Part shown: positions 9,262 through 17,392 of the stretch, in pieces
Layout of the letters: every line of letters begins with the position of its first letter
Numbering within the stretch: position 1 is the first letter of the stretch
The notes under the pieces: model-generated
The model's input: only the letters and a program-made list of their open reading frames with translations
What the model was told of the DNA's origin: nothing
Databases searched by the model: none
Position numbers and translations under genes: made by a program
Source: Alkalicoccobacillus gibsonii
Lineage (GTDB): Bacteria; Bacillota; Bacilli; Bacillales; Bacillaceae_D
Direction of reading: 5' to 3'
Assembly: GCF_016798245.1 (NCBI RefSeq)
Contig: NZ_JAEUZA010000003.1
Coordinates: 365,194 to 429,193, forward strand
DNA: 64,000 nucleotides

Positions 9262-10191
9262 GTGAAGCCACGACCACTAAAACCAGGAGACACAATTGGA
9301 CTAATTGCCCCTTCAAGTCCTCCGAGTCTGAATCAGCTAGAGAATGGGATCAAGCTTTATGAAGGGTATGGATTAAACGTAAAGATAGGGCGCTCCATCC
9401 ACTTAACAGATGGCTATTTAGCTGGATCAGATATAGATCGGGCAGACGATTTAATGGAAATGTTTCAAGATCCAGAGATTAAAGGTGTGTTTTGTGCCTA
9501 TGGGGGGTATGGATCAGCAAGAATGGTGGAGTTTATTGACTTTAACGTGATTAAAGCGAACCCAAAGGTTTTCTGGGGGTATAGTGATGTCACGTTTTTG
9601 CACCAAGTCATATGCCAAAGAACAGGACTGGTCACGTTTCATGGACCGATGATGAGTAGTGATCTTGGAGGAGAGGTTCATCCTTTTACTGAAACCTATC
9701 TAAAGCAAGTGTTTACACCCACAACGATTACCTATGATCCAACCATCTCGGATCTCACTGTCTTGAACTCTAATGAAAAAAAGAAAGTGAGCGGTCCGAT
9801 TGTTGGAGGAAATCTTTCGTTACTCGTTAGTTCGCTGGGAACGCCTTACGAGATAGATACCAAGGGTAAACTCCTGTTTCTTGAAGATGTAGGAGAGGAA
9901 CCGTATAGACTGGATCGCATGTTTAATCAGTTAAGGCTAGCAAACAAGCTACAGGATGCACAAGGAATCATTGTTGGAGACTTTCACGAATGCGAGCCGT
10001 TCAAACGAAAAGAGTCACAAGATGTAGATGAGGTTGTAACCCACCATCTATCAATGGCCGGTACACCAGCTATTATTGGAGTGCAGGCTGGTCATTGTAC
10101 ACCGACTCTATCATTTCCTCTTGGAGTAATGGCAACGATTGATTTAACAGAACGTAGAATCTCAATTGAACCTGGTGTAGAAGGAGAGTGA
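9262..10191 (+). CDS. ldcA: Muramoyl-tetrapeptide L,D-carboxypeptidase (S66 family, YkfA/LdcA)
   Basis: A 309-residue cytoplasmic serine peptidase that removes the terminal D-Ala from murein tetrapeptides. The nucleophile Ser lies in WGYSDVTFLH, and the catalytic Glu and His are expected in LFLEDVGEEPYRLDRM and GVQAGHCTPT. The N-terminal motif KPGDTIGLIAPSSPP is typical. Translation starts with GTG at 9262 after AAAGGAGAGACAACGA. In B. subtilis the equivalent gene ykfA follows dppE in the same way. The next gene overlaps it or starts within a few bases. Confidence 0.92.
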   Translation: MKPRPLKPGDTIGLIAPSSPPSLNQLENGIKLYEGYGLNVKIGRSIHLTDGYLAGSDIDRADDLMEMFQDPEIKGVFCAYGGYGSARMVEFIDFNVIKANPKVFWGYSDVTFLHQVICQRTGLVTFHGPMMSSDLGGEVHPFTETYLKQVFTPTTITYDPTISDLTVLNSNEKKKVSGPIVGGNLSLLVSSLGTPYEIDTKGKLLFLEDVGEEPYRLDRMFNQLRLANKLQDAQGIIVGDFHECEPFKRKESQDVDEVVTHHLSMAGTPAIIGVQAGHCTPTLSFPLGVMATIDLTERRISIEPGVEGE

Positions 10192-10196
10192 TTCAC

Positions 10197-11129
10197 ATGA
10201 AACGATGTGCAGTTCGGACCGCAGTCGCAACCATCTGGACAGATCCCCACTCCAGCCGAGAGATTGATGAACCGGCGTTGCAGTACCCTGTGCACATTCA
10301 AGATTGGCTTAGCCAACTCACACATGAACAACGGCTTGACCTTTGCACTTCAAATCGAACACAAACGCAAGCGTTATTTGGTCAGGAGGTTCTAAAGGTA
10401 AGAGAGGAAAATGGATGGGCTGAGGTACATGTAGTTGACCAACCAACGGCCAAATCAGAGCTTGGATATCCTGGTTGGATTCCTATAAATCAGCTTGAAG
10501 CCGTACCAAACCTGATTGAAACGTATCCTTATGCGTTTGTTCAAGCAAAAACGGCTACGCTGTATCATATGAACCATGAAGTTGGAATGGAGATTAGCTT
10601 TCAAACACGCTTGCCGATTATTGAATCTGATGCAGCCTGGGTAGTCGTTCAAACGCCAATCGGAAAAGGCAAACTGCGTAAAGAAGATATTCGAGTCGTG
10701 TACCCTAATGACCGTCTATGGCCCGATTCAGGTGAGCAGCTTGTAGAGCTCGCAAGAACATTCAGAGGGCTGCCTTATCTATGGGCTGGAATGAGTGGTT
10801 TTGGGTTTGATTGCTCTGGGTTTGTCTATCAGCTTCATCGAGCCTTTGATCTAACCATACCTAGAGACGCTTCCGAACAAGCAAAGCAAGGCATTAAGGT
10901 CGGGTCAGATGAGTTGCAGCCTGGGGACCTTCTGTATTTTGCCTATGAAGAAGGCAAGGGACGTGTACATCATGTGGCAATGTATACAGGAGACGGGCGA
11001 ATGATTCATGCGCCAAACACAGGAAAACAGATAGAAGAGATTCCAATCAGTGGGATCTATGCGAAAGAACACTGCATCTCAAGAAGGTATTGGTCCCCAT
11101 TGACTGAAGGGGGATCGAGACATGTCTGA
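10197..11129 (+). CDS. ykfC: NlpC/P60 gamma-D-glutamyl-L-diamino acid endopeptidase (YkfC)
   Basis: A 310-residue cysteine peptidase that cuts the gamma-D-Glu/diaminopimelate bond of murein peptides with a free N-terminal L-Ala. The N-terminal two thirds contain SH3-like regions. The catalytic Cys is in FGFDCSGFVYQL and the His in HHVAMYTGDG, both typical of NlpC/P60. There is no signal peptide, which fits a cytoplasmic enzyme acting on imported peptides. The frame also opens with GTG at 10188, but the ATG at 10197 is better placed after AAGGAGAG. In B. subtilis ykfB, an epimerase, lies between ykfA and ykfC; it is absent here. Confidence 0.9.
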   Translation: MKRCAVRTAVATIWTDPHSSREIDEPALQYPVHIQDWLSQLTHEQRLDLCTSNRTQTQALFGQEVLKVREENGWAEVHVVDQPTAKSELGYPGWIPINQLEAVPNLIETYPYAFVQAKTATLYHMNHEVGMEISFQTRLPIIESDAAWVVVQTPIGKGKLRKEDIRVVYPNDRLWPDSGEQLVELARTFRGLPYLWAGMSGFGFDCSGFVYQLHRAFDLTIPRDASEQAKQGIKVGSDELQPGDLLYFAYEEGKGRVHHVAMYTGDGRMIHAPNTGKQIEEIPISGIYAKEHCISRRYWSPLTEGGSRHV

Positions 11130-12132
11130 TAAGCGTAATGATGACATTTTAACCGTATCTCATCTTAAAAAACATTTTTCCGTTGGTAAAAATCAAACGT
11201 TAAAAGCAGTGAATGATGTCTCCTTCTCTTTGAAAAGAGGAGAAACCTTTGGATTGGTTGGCGAATCTGGGTGCGGGAAATCAACACTCGGAAGGACATT
11301 AATTCGCTTGTACCAGAAAACAGCGGGGGAGGTGACTTTTAACGGGATTGATGTGTTTGGGGCAACTGAATCAGAGAAGAATAAGCTTACTCGGCAAATA
11401 CAAATGATCTTCCAGGATCCATATGCTTCACTAAATCCTCGTGCGACTGTTATGGACAGTATTGCAGAAGGAATGGATATTCAAGGGCTGAATAAAGGAA
11501 AGAAAAGGAAGGAGAGAGTGCATGAACTCCTTGAGACCGTTGGTTTAAATGCAGAGCATGCACAGCGGTATCCACACGAGTTTAGCGGAGGGCAAAGGCA
11601 GCGTATTGGAATAGCACGCGCATTGGCCCTTGAGCCAGAACTCATTATTGCGGACGAACCAATCTCTGCATTAGATGTATCGATACAAGCCCAGGTCGTA
11701 AATTTGCTGAAGAAGCTACAGAATGAAAGAGGACTCACCTACTTATTCATCGCGCACGATCTGTCGATGGTAAAGCACATCAGTGATCGAATTGCCGTGA
11801 TGTACTTAGGCGAGATTGTTGAGCTCACGAGCAGTGATTCTCTTTATGCAAACCCGCTTCACCCTTACACACAAGCACTTCTTTCTGCTATCCCGATCCC
11901 AGATCCGGATCTTGAAGATAAACGCGAGCGAATTATCTTACGAGGAGAACTTCCAAGTCCCATTGATCCACCAAGTGGCTGTGTGTTTCGCACGCGCTGT
12001 GTTCATGCCACGGATGTCTGTGCAACGAGTAAGCCAGAATTAAAAGAGTGGAGAACGGGTCACCTGGCAGCTTGCCATTTGCTTGATGAAACAAAAGCGC
12101 AAAAAGAAGCTGCTGCAAGTAAGCCGGTTTAA
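11122..12132 (+). CDS. ykfD: Oligopeptide ABC transporter ATPase (YkfD/DppF)
   Basis: A 336-residue ATPase, the second nucleotide-binding subunit of the Dpp transporter. Walker A is [11 protein letters not shown], the signature is EFSGGQRQR and Walker B is ELIIADEPISALD. The C-terminal oligopeptide domain contains GCVFRTRCVHATDVC. It overlaps ykfC by 8 bp and ends the operon. Its stop overlaps the stop of the convergent Nudix gene by a few bases, so no separate terminator fits between them. Confidence 0.92.
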   Translation: MSDKRNDDILTVSHLKKHFSVGKNQTLKAVNDVSFSLKRGETFGLVGESGCGKSTLGRTLIRLYQKTAGEVTFNGIDVFGATESEKNKLTRQIQMIFQDPYASLNPRATVMDSIAEGMDIQGLNKGKKRKERVHELLETVGLNAEHAQRYPHEFSGGQRQRIGIARALALEPELIIADEPISALDVSIQAQVVNLLKKLQNERGLTYLFIAHDLSMVKHISDRIAVMYLGEIVELTSSDSLYANPLHPYTQALLSAIPIPDPDLEDKRERIILRGELPSPIDPPSGCVFRTRCVHATDVCATSKPELKEWRTGHLAACHLLDETKAQKEAAASKPV

Positions 12133-12758
12133 GCGTTGGCAATCATTTGATCAACCGCTTTAATGAAAGCTTGAACATATAAATCGCTATGAGGAACGAA
12201 ATCTTTTTTAGTAATCGTTACAGTTGTGTCGCTCTTTTGGTCATCTTCTATTAAGAAACCAGTTGCATGAGCCTCTTCGTTAAAAGAAGAAAAGACCCGT
12301 TTAAAATCTGACCAACGCATACGGAACATACCAGCTATTTCTTCTATTTGAACATGATATTGCTGTACAGAATGAGGAATCGCATCACAAAGGTAAACAT
12401 GACAGAATTCGTTATCAACAATCGAAGGGGTGGATATTGCATCAGCGATCGTTCCAAGTAAGGTTAGGTCTTCATAAGCAACCTTCATTCCTAATTCTTC
12501 TTCAAGTTCCCGTACGCCGTCTTCTTTTGACTCGTTACTTAGTAGGTGACCTGCAGCTGAGATATCGTACATGGAAGGGAAATCCTTCTTATCTGCACTT
12601 CTTAATTGAATGTCTACATAGTAGGTTTGTTCGTATTTTCCGATCATCCAGCAATGAAAGGTTTCATGCCAATCTCCGTTCAGATGAACGTCTGCTCTAG
12701 ACTTGATTCCGATTGGTGTTCCTTGCTCATCAAAGATACGTACTTGTTCGGTTTGCAT
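12129..12758 (-). CDS. Nudix hydrolase
   Basis: A 209-residue protein with a complete Nudix box, GHLLSNESKEDGVRELEEEL, followed by GM. The surrounding sequence (VRIFDEQGTPIG, HETFHCWMIG, YVDIQLRSADKKDFP) resembles the Nudix branch related to isopentenyl-diphosphate isomerase, to which bacterial YfcD-type proteins belong. The isomerase reaction itself is not supported by anything I can see. The ATG at 12758 follows GGAAGTGAATTC. An upstream ATG at 12779 is in frame, but the ribosome site lies inside that extension. Substrate unknown. Confidence 0.85.
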   Translation of the reverse strand: MQTEQVRIFDEQGTPIGIKSRADVHLNGDWHETFHCWMIGKYEQTYYVDIQLRSADKKDFPSMYDISAAGHLLSNESKEDGVRELEEELGMKVAYEDLTLLGTIADAISTPSIVDNEFCHVYLCDAIPHSVQQYHVQIEEIAGMFRMRWSDFKRVFSSFNEEAHATGFLIEDDQKSDTTVTITKKDFVPHSDLYVQAFIKAVDQMIANA

Positions 12759-12807
12759 GAATTCACTTCCTTTTTTCATAAAACTAGCACAAATCTGTTT
12801 TTTTTGC

Positions 12808-12836
12808 TTGTTTCAAGAATCCATGTACTGTATGAT
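12808..12836 (+). promoter_or_regulatory. Probable promoter of the rsgA leader
   Basis: TTGTTT and TATGAT are 17 bp apart, which predicts a transcript starting near 12843 with a leader of about 207 nt before rsgA. Sequence-based inference. Confidence 0.5.
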
Positions 12837-12865
12837 TAAACAAATAACTTGAGGAGGGATGCTTT

Positions 12866-12916
12866 ATGACAAATGCACATGTAAATACGCAGAATTTCAT
12901 AAAGCAGCCCATCTAA
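12866..12916 (+). CDS. Short upstream ORF in the rsgA leader (16 aa)
   Basis: ATG at 12866 follows a strong ribosome site (GAGGAGGG, 7 nt spacing) and encodes MTNAHVNTQNFIKQPI. The last codons form the left arm of a downstream hairpin. It is too short to identify by homology. Its position between a promoter and an intrinsic terminator suggests a leader peptide rather than a working protein. A longer ORF from the overlapping ATG at 12859 is less likely because that ATG touches the ribosome site. Confidence 0.5.
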   Translation: MTNAHVNTQNFIKQPI

Positions 12917-12963
12917 CGATTTCATTTCTTTATCTATTGAGCGTGTATACATTGGTGGGCTGC
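12904..12963 (+). promoter_or_regulatory. Leader hairpin overlapping the upstream ORF stop
   Basis: GCAGCCCA (12904-12911) and TGGGCTGC (12956-12963) are perfect inverted repeats. A T-G and a C-G pair extend the stem to ten pairs around a 40-nt loop. The left arm is made of the last codons of the 16-aa ORF, so ribosome position would decide whether it forms. Confidence 0.5.
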
Positions 12964-12991
12964 GATTATATCCGTAGGCACACGTATGAGA

Positions 12992-13019
12992 AGACTGCGG
13001 AAAACCGTAGTCTTTTTTT
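12992..13019 (+). terminator. Intrinsic terminator upstream of rsgA, possible attenuator
   Basis: AGACTGCGG and CCGTAGTCT form a nine-pair stem with an AAAA loop, followed by seven T. It lies between the leader promoter and rsgA. An upstream CCGTAG at 12972-12977 could pair with CTGCGG of the left arm and thus disrupt it (seven pairs including flanking T-A), giving a possible antiterminator. Confidence 0.65.
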
Positions 13020-13049
13020 GATGCTCAAAAATAAAGGAGATGACCAACA

Positions 13050-14099
13050 TTGATTGAAACGAAATATGGGTGGAACGCGAAACGACAAGAAGAGTGGGAG
13101 CAGCTTCAAACAGATGAGTTGATTCCTGGGCGAGTAGTTCTGGAGCATAAACGGTTGTACCGAGTGATGACAGCCACGGGTGAGCTTCTAAGTGAGGTTT
13201 CAGGTAAGTTCGCATTTGATGCTCTTGATCGACAGGACTTTCCTGCGGTTGGCGATTGGGTGGCTGTTTCTGTGCGAGAGGGCGAAGGCAAAGCAATCAT
13301 ACACAAGGTGTTGGAGAGATCTAGCCAATTTAGTCGCAAAGCAGCTGGCTATACATTTGAAGAACAACTAGTAGCTGTAAACGTCGATACTGTTATGCTT
13401 GTCATGGCCTTAACAAACGATTTTAATCCTAGAAGAATGGAACGCTATGTATTACTTGCTTATGAAAGTGGAGCAAACCCAGTGATTGTACTAAGTAAAC
13501 GAGATCTGTGCGCTGATCTTGAATCACCAATGGATCAGCTTGAAAGGGATTGCCCTGGCGTACCTATTCATGCAGTCAGCTCTTTAACAGGTGAGGGGTT
13601 GGAGCAGCTTTCGGAGTATCTTACTGAGGGGAAAACCATTGCGCTACTCGGATCTTCTGGAGCAGGGAAGTCCAGTCTAACGAATGCTTTTATGGATCAC
13701 CAAGTTCAGAAGGTTAATGAAACAAGATTATCTGATGATCGAGGAAAGCATACCACAACACATCGTGAACTCTTCTTGTTACCGAGTGGTGCAGCCATTA
13801 TTGATACACCTGGTATGCGCGAGATACAACTACTTGGAGCAGAAAATGGAATGGAACAAAGCTATGAGGATATCTATGCTCTTGCAGACTCTTGCAAGTT
13901 TAATGATTGCAAGCATCAACACGAGCCTGGATGCCGTGTGCAAGAAGCAATTCAAACGGGAGAGCTAAGCGAGCAACGATACCTGGGATACGTAAAATTA
14001 TTAAAAGAGCAGGCATTTGCTAAAAGACAGGCAGATAAACGAGAGATGATGAAAGAAAAGAAACGATGGAAACAAATCACGAAAAGCAGGAGAAAATAG
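13050..14099 (+). CDS. rsgA: Ribosome small-subunit-dependent GTPase A
   Basis: A 349-residue circularly permuted GTPase that helps mature the 30S ribosomal subunit. An N-terminal OB-fold region comes first. The G motifs then appear in permuted order: G4 as VLSKRDL, G1 as GSSGAGKSS and G3 as DTPGMRE. The C-terminal zinc-binding region is CKFNDCKHQHEPGC. Translation starts with TTG at 13050 after AAAGGAGATG. In B. subtilis the rsgA gene sits behind prpC-prkC; here it stands alone behind a leader with a short ORF and a terminator, and the protein is longer than I expect for the prkC-linked form. It may be a second, specially regulated paralogue. Confidence 0.92.
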   Translation: MIETKYGWNAKRQEEWEQLQTDELIPGRVVLEHKRLYRVMTATGELLSEVSGKFAFDALDRQDFPAVGDWVAVSVREGEGKAIIHKVLERSSQFSRKAAGYTFEEQLVAVNVDTVMLVMALTNDFNPRRMERYVLLAYESGANPVIVLSKRDLCADLESPMDQLERDCPGVPIHAVSSLTGEGLEQLSEYLTEGKTIALLGSSGAGKSSLTNAFMDHQVQKVNETRLSDDRGKHTTTHRELFLLPSGAAIIDTPGMREIQLLGAENGMEQSYEDIYALADSCKFNDCKHQHEPGCRVQEAIQTGELSEQRYLGYVKLLKEQAFAKRQADKREMMKEKKRWKQITKSRRK

Positions 14100-14187
14100 C
14101 CTAAATCTGCTGTCCTTTTAAATAAAATAAGTTTGAAGCCAGGAAAAAGAGGAATCCTTCCAATTAGAGAGAGGAAGGAGCAAGTAG

Positions 14188-14556
14188 ATGGGAAAACGAA
14201 TCGCTTTATATGTATTTGCACTCTTATTTGTTGTTGCAGGAATAGGCCACTTTACTATGGATGATGGCTTTGCGCGGATGTTCCCAGAATGGGTACCATT
14301 TAAATATCCAATTGTCTATCTAACAGGAATCATTGAGTGGATTCTTGCCTTGATGCTTCTCGTACCAAAAACACGGCGACTAGCAGGAATCATAACGGCC
14401 ATCTATCTCGTCTTAATCTTTCCAGCAAATATTTATATGGCCATTGAAGAAATTCCTGCACCATGGGATGACTATACGAATCCTGTAGTCCTGTGGATTC
14501 GGTTACTTTTTCAGCCTTTACTTATCTGGTGGGTGCTAGTGGTCTCGAAGAAATAG
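14188..14556 (+). CDS. DoxX-like membrane protein
   Basis: A 122-residue membrane protein with four hydrophobic helices. The start reads MGKRIALYVFALLFVVAGIG, followed by HF, and VYLTGIIEWILALMLLVPKT comes later, as in DoxX-like small membrane proteins. The ribosome site GAGGAAGGAG lies before the ATG. Function is unknown; some family members take part in redox processes at the membrane. It is followed 17 bp after the stop by repeat copy 2. Confidence 0.75.
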   Translation: MGKRIALYVFALLFVVAGIGHFTMDDGFARMFPEWVPFKYPIVYLTGIIEWILALMLLVPKTRRLAGIITAIYLVLIFPANIYMAIEEIPAPWDDYTNPVVLWIRLLFQPLLIWWVLVVSKK

Positions 14557-14573
14557 AACAAAAGAAAGAGTTT

Positions 14574-14832
14574 GGGACAAAACATTAACGTAGATGGTAA
14601 AACACGAACAGAGCAAGATATCCGCTGTAGGAGAATCCCTCCCACCCGCGTGGTACGGCCTCAGCCTCTTACGCGGAACCCCACCGCTACAGAGTCTTCA
14701 CCGCGTACTGTATCCACAGGACTCTCGGGTTCTCCTTCCGCTCGTCTTACTAAATAATCCAAAAAACACGAATGGCGAATGATTCGATCGTAGAATCATT
14801 CGCCATTTTAAATTGATTTTTAGTTTTGTCTC
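14574..14832 (+). repeat. Dispersed intergenic repeat, copy 2
   Basis: About 259 bp, same orientation as copy 1. The ends are GGGACAAAAC and GTTTTGTCTC: compared with GGGACATAAC/GTTATGTCCC of copy 4, the seventh base and its partner have both changed, keeping the pairing. The core carries GTAGGAGAATCCCTCCCACC, CCTCAGCCTCTTACGCGG, CACCGCGTAC and GGGTTCTCCTTCCGCTCGT. The hairpin AATGGCGAATGATTC/GAATCATTCGCCATT lies at 14771-14807. It fills the gap between two convergent genes. Confidence 0.85.
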
Positions 14833-14851
14833 AGGCTCTTCTTCATGTTAT

Positions 14852-15859
14852 TTATTTCTCTTCAAAAGGGTATGTAAGACCCCATTCTGCGCGTACCTGA
14901 TCAAGCAGGCGCATAATATTGAGTGATTCATCCAGTGTGATAATGGAGCTTTCCTTTTTGCCTTCAAGAAGAGCGCGTCCAACTTCTTCTGCTTCAAACT
15001 TATACCCAGAAATGCCTTGGTCTGCTCTGTTGTCCTTAAATTGCTCAGGTTCTTCTCCATTCACATGAAGCGTGGCCTGATCAGCAAACAAGAATTGTGG
15101 AACATGGATATAGCCCTTTGTCCCATGAATAAACGCATCGTTTGGTAAATGAAGGCGAACCCCACCATGAAGGGACGCTGTCTTACCTTCACCATAATCA
15201 AGTAGGATAGAGAAATGTTCATCTACACCTGTTTCACCGATATGAGCCGTTGTCCAAAGGCGTTCAGGGTTCGGACCAAAGATCATAGAGGCAAACGAAA
15301 CAGGATAAATTCCTGCATCAAGGAGCGCTCCGCCGCCAAGTGCTGGGTTTAACAAACGACCTTCCGGATCCCATCCGATGTGAAAGCCGAATTCGGCTTT
15401 AACTACTTTGACTTCACCAATCTTCCCATCATTTACCCATTCACGCACTTTAATCAATGCTGGTAAAAAGCGGGACCACATCGCTTCCATCAGAAACAGA
15501 TTCTTTTCCCGAGCAGTAGCAACTAATTCCTCAAGCTCTTTAGCGTTCACAGTCATAGGCTTTTCACATAGAACCGCCTTCCCTGCATTCAGTGCACTTA
15601 ACACATTTTCTTTGTGGAAGGGATGAGGTGTGGCTACATAGATTGCTTCCACCTCTGGATCTTGAACCAATTCATCATAGCTCCCATATGCGTGTGGAAT
15701 CGAATGCTTCTCAGCAAATGATGAAGCCTTTTCCTTTGTACGTGAGCCAGCTGCATAAAGTTCACCATTTTCCGCATGAACTAAGTCTGTAGCAAACTTC
15801 TCTGCAATACCTCCAGTACCAAGAATTCCCCATTTAATCTTACGTGATGACGTCGCCAT
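14852..15859 (-). CDS. Gfo/Idh/MocA family oxidoreductase
   Basis: A 335-residue NAD(P)-dependent dehydrogenase. The Rossmann motif is WGILGTGGIAEKFATDL, the conserved cofactor/active-site Lys is in CEKPMTVN, and the second-domain motif is GGALLDAGIYPVSFA, with Tyr at the usual catalytic base position. This version is closest in style to dimeric dihydrodiol dehydrogenase and NADP-dependent aldose dehydrogenases. The ATG at 15859 follows AAGGAGGTCATTGGA; the upstream open frame lacks a site. It stands alone between repeat copy 2 and the hxlR block, and its substrate is unknown. Confidence 0.85.
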   Translation of the reverse strand: MATSSRKIKWGILGTGGIAEKFATDLVHAENGELYAAGSRTKEKASSFAEKHSIPHAYGSYDELVQDPEVEAIYVATPHPFHKENVLSALNAGKAVLCEKPMTVNAKELEELVATAREKNLFLMEAMWSRFLPALIKVREWVNDGKIGEVKVVKAEFGFHIGWDPEGRLLNPALGGGALLDAGIYPVSFASMIFGPNPERLWTTAHIGETGVDEHFSILLDYGEGKTASLHGGVRLHLPNDAFIHGTKGYIHVPQFLFADQATLHVNGEEPEQFKDNRADQGISGYKFEAEEVGRALLEGKKESSIITLDESLNIMRLLDQVRAEWGLTYPFEEK

Positions 15860-15964
15860 TCCAATGACCTCCTTAAGGTTCCGAACATAATTTTGTAAAC
15901 GCTTCATTCGCTATCAGTGTATCAGATCTTTTAATAGAATTGGTGAAATTACTCTTAATCGTAA

Positions 15965-15997
15965 AAATAAAAAAGACTGCCCTTTAAAAGGCAGTCT
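15965..15997 (-). terminator. Terminator of hxlR
   Basis: On the minus strand GACTGCC and GGGCAGTC form a stem followed by TTTTTTATT. It lies just past the hxlR stop, between it and the next minus-strand gene. Confidence 0.75.
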
Positions 15998-16009
15998 CAA
16001 ATCTATACA

Positions 16010-16360
16010 TTATGCATTATGTTCCTTAAGTGAATCATTAGCTTCCAGTTCTTTTAAGTGAATCGCATGTTTGCTTCCCCATTCGTGCATGGCATCTAAA
16101 AGAGGATGAAGACTTTTACCGTATTCCGTCATAGAGTACTCCACTTTTGGCGGAATTTGAGCATATACCTTACGGATCACGATATCATGGTGCTCAAGCT
16201 CACGAAGCTGGGCGGTAAGCATCTTTTGAGTAATTCCAGGAATGGCACGTTTTAATTCATTAAAGCGCATGACATCATTTTTCGTTAGTTCAAACAAAAT
16301 TCTATGTTTCCATTTACCCATTAGAATCTCAAGGGCTGTATCTACTTTACACGTTTCCAT
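16010..16360 (-). CDS. HxlR-family transcriptional regulator
   Basis: A 116-residue winged-helix protein. TALEILMGKWKHRILFELTK and RAIPGITQKMLTAQLREL are the HxlR signatures. Cys4 (METCK) sits at the position of the redox-active N-terminal Cys of YodB and CatR (YvaP) in B. subtilis, which respond to quinones and diamide. The ATG at 16360 follows AAAGGAGGCTACACA. It is divergent from a catechol-dioxygenase-like gene and a nitroreductase gene, the same classes controlled by YodB/CatR. This strongly suggests a redox or electrophile sensor, though that is inference. Confidence 0.88.
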   Translation of the reverse strand: METCKVDTALEILMGKWKHRILFELTKNDVMRFNELKRAIPGITQKMLTAQLRELEHHDIVIRKVYAQIPPKVEYSMTEYGKSLHPLLDAMHEWGSKHAIHLKELEANDSLKEHNA

Positions 16361-16394
16361 TGTGTAGCCTCCTTTAGTTTCCATAATGACACTA

Positions 16395-16409
16395 TACTAC
16401 TTTTAAGTG
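16395..16409. promoter_or_regulatory. Candidate HxlR operator
   Basis: TACT-N7-AGTG lies in the 121-bp divergent region between hxlR and catE. It resembles the TACT-N7-AGTA box reported for YodB/CatR. One half-site base differs. Confidence 0.4.
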
Positions 16410-16481
16410 CCTACTTCTATAATAATGTTTTATGAAGCATACTAAACTTATCGGAAAATTAAGTAGGAGGTTGACTCATTA

Positions 16482-17330
16482 ATGAGTATTCATTCAGATA
16501 CATCACTTGGGCACGTAAGGCTTCGAGTATCAAACCTTGAACAGTCTATTCAGTTTTATAAGGAAGTAATTGGATTTCCTATCGCGCAGATTGAAGGCAA
16601 GGTTGCTTACTTAAAAGTAGAGGAAGAGAAAACTCTACTTGTATTAGAAGAAATTCCAAATGCAGCCCGCTTACCAGAAAGATCAGCTGCAGGGCTTTAT
16701 CATGTAGCCATTCTGCTTCCAGATCGCCCGTCACTTGCGAGCATTCTTTATCACTTTGCAGATAAGCACATTCAAATTGGTCAAGCGGATCACTTAGTAA
16801 GTGAAGCATTGTATTTAGCTGATCCTGATGGGAATGGCCTTGAGATCTATCGGGACAGGGATCGGTCTGAATGGGAACTCGAACAAAATGGGGACTATAA
16901 GATGGCGTCAGACCCAATTAACATTGAAAGCTTAATTCAAGAGGCAGAGGAACACTCATGGAAAGGGCTTCCTCAAGGAACGGTCATTGGACATGTGCAC
17001 ATGCATGTGTCTGATCTTGATGAAACAGAAGCATTTTACAGAGACATCATAGGCTTTGAAACAGTGGGAGATTACCGCGCCATGCGTGCTAAGTTCATGG
17101 CAGCTGGTCGGTACCATCATCACTTCGGCTTTAATATTTGGGCAGGGAAGGGCGTACCACCAACACCGGAAACTGCTGTAGGAATGTCTTACTTTACGGT
17201 GAAGCTTGTAGACAATGAGGAGAGAGAGAAGCTTCTAGAGCGACTACAGAAGGCAAATTACCCTTTTAAAGAAGAAAGCTCAATTATTTGGGTAGTAGAT
17301 CCAGCGGGTATGAACGTAAGATTTGAGTAA
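16482..17330 (+). CDS. catE: VOC-family dioxygenase, catechol-2,3-dioxygenase type
   Basis: A 282-residue protein made of two vicinal-oxygen-chelate modules, residues about 8-125 and 165-280. The metal-binding pattern is visible in LGHVRLRVSNL, GLYHVAILLPDR and IGHVHMHVSDL, with RYHHHFGFNIWAG in the second module. Its length and order match B. subtilis CatE, an Fe-dependent extradiol dioxygenase that destroys catechols. It starts 121 bp from hxlR on the other strand and is followed by a nitroreductase gene, so it is probably repressed by the HxlR protein. Confidence 0.82.
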   Translation: MSIHSDTSLGHVRLRVSNLEQSIQFYKEVIGFPIAQIEGKVAYLKVEEEKTLLVLEEIPNAARLPERSAAGLYHVAILLPDRPSLASILYHFADKHIQIGQADHLVSEALYLADPDGNGLEIYRDRDRSEWELEQNGDYKMASDPINIESLIQEAEEHSWKGLPQGTVIGHVHMHVSDLDETEAFYRDIIGFETVGDYRAMRAKFMAAGRYHHHFGFNIWAGKGVPPTPETAVGMSYFTVKLVDNEEREKLLERLQKANYPFKEESSIIWVVDPAGMNVRFE

Positions 17331-17392
17331 ACAATAATAGTTCTCTTGACTGTCTATACTAGGACGGATCATATTTATAGGAGGCAATAATC

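Noticed and set aside
12780-13049. T-box or known riboswitch in the rsgA leader
   Set aside because: No T-box sequence or other riboswitch core is visible; a uORF-based attenuator fits better.
12859-13053. 64-residue ORF from ATG 12859 through the rsgA leader
   Set aside because: Its start codon lies against the ribosome site, it runs through the hairpin and terminator, and the product looks random. The 16-codon ORF is better placed.
14572-14782. ORFs of about 60-70 residues inside the dispersed repeats with similar Pro/Ser/Arg-rich products
   Set aside because: They resemble each other only because the DNA repeats. They lack ribosome sites, are broken or shifted in other copies, and fold DNA palindromes rather than proteins.
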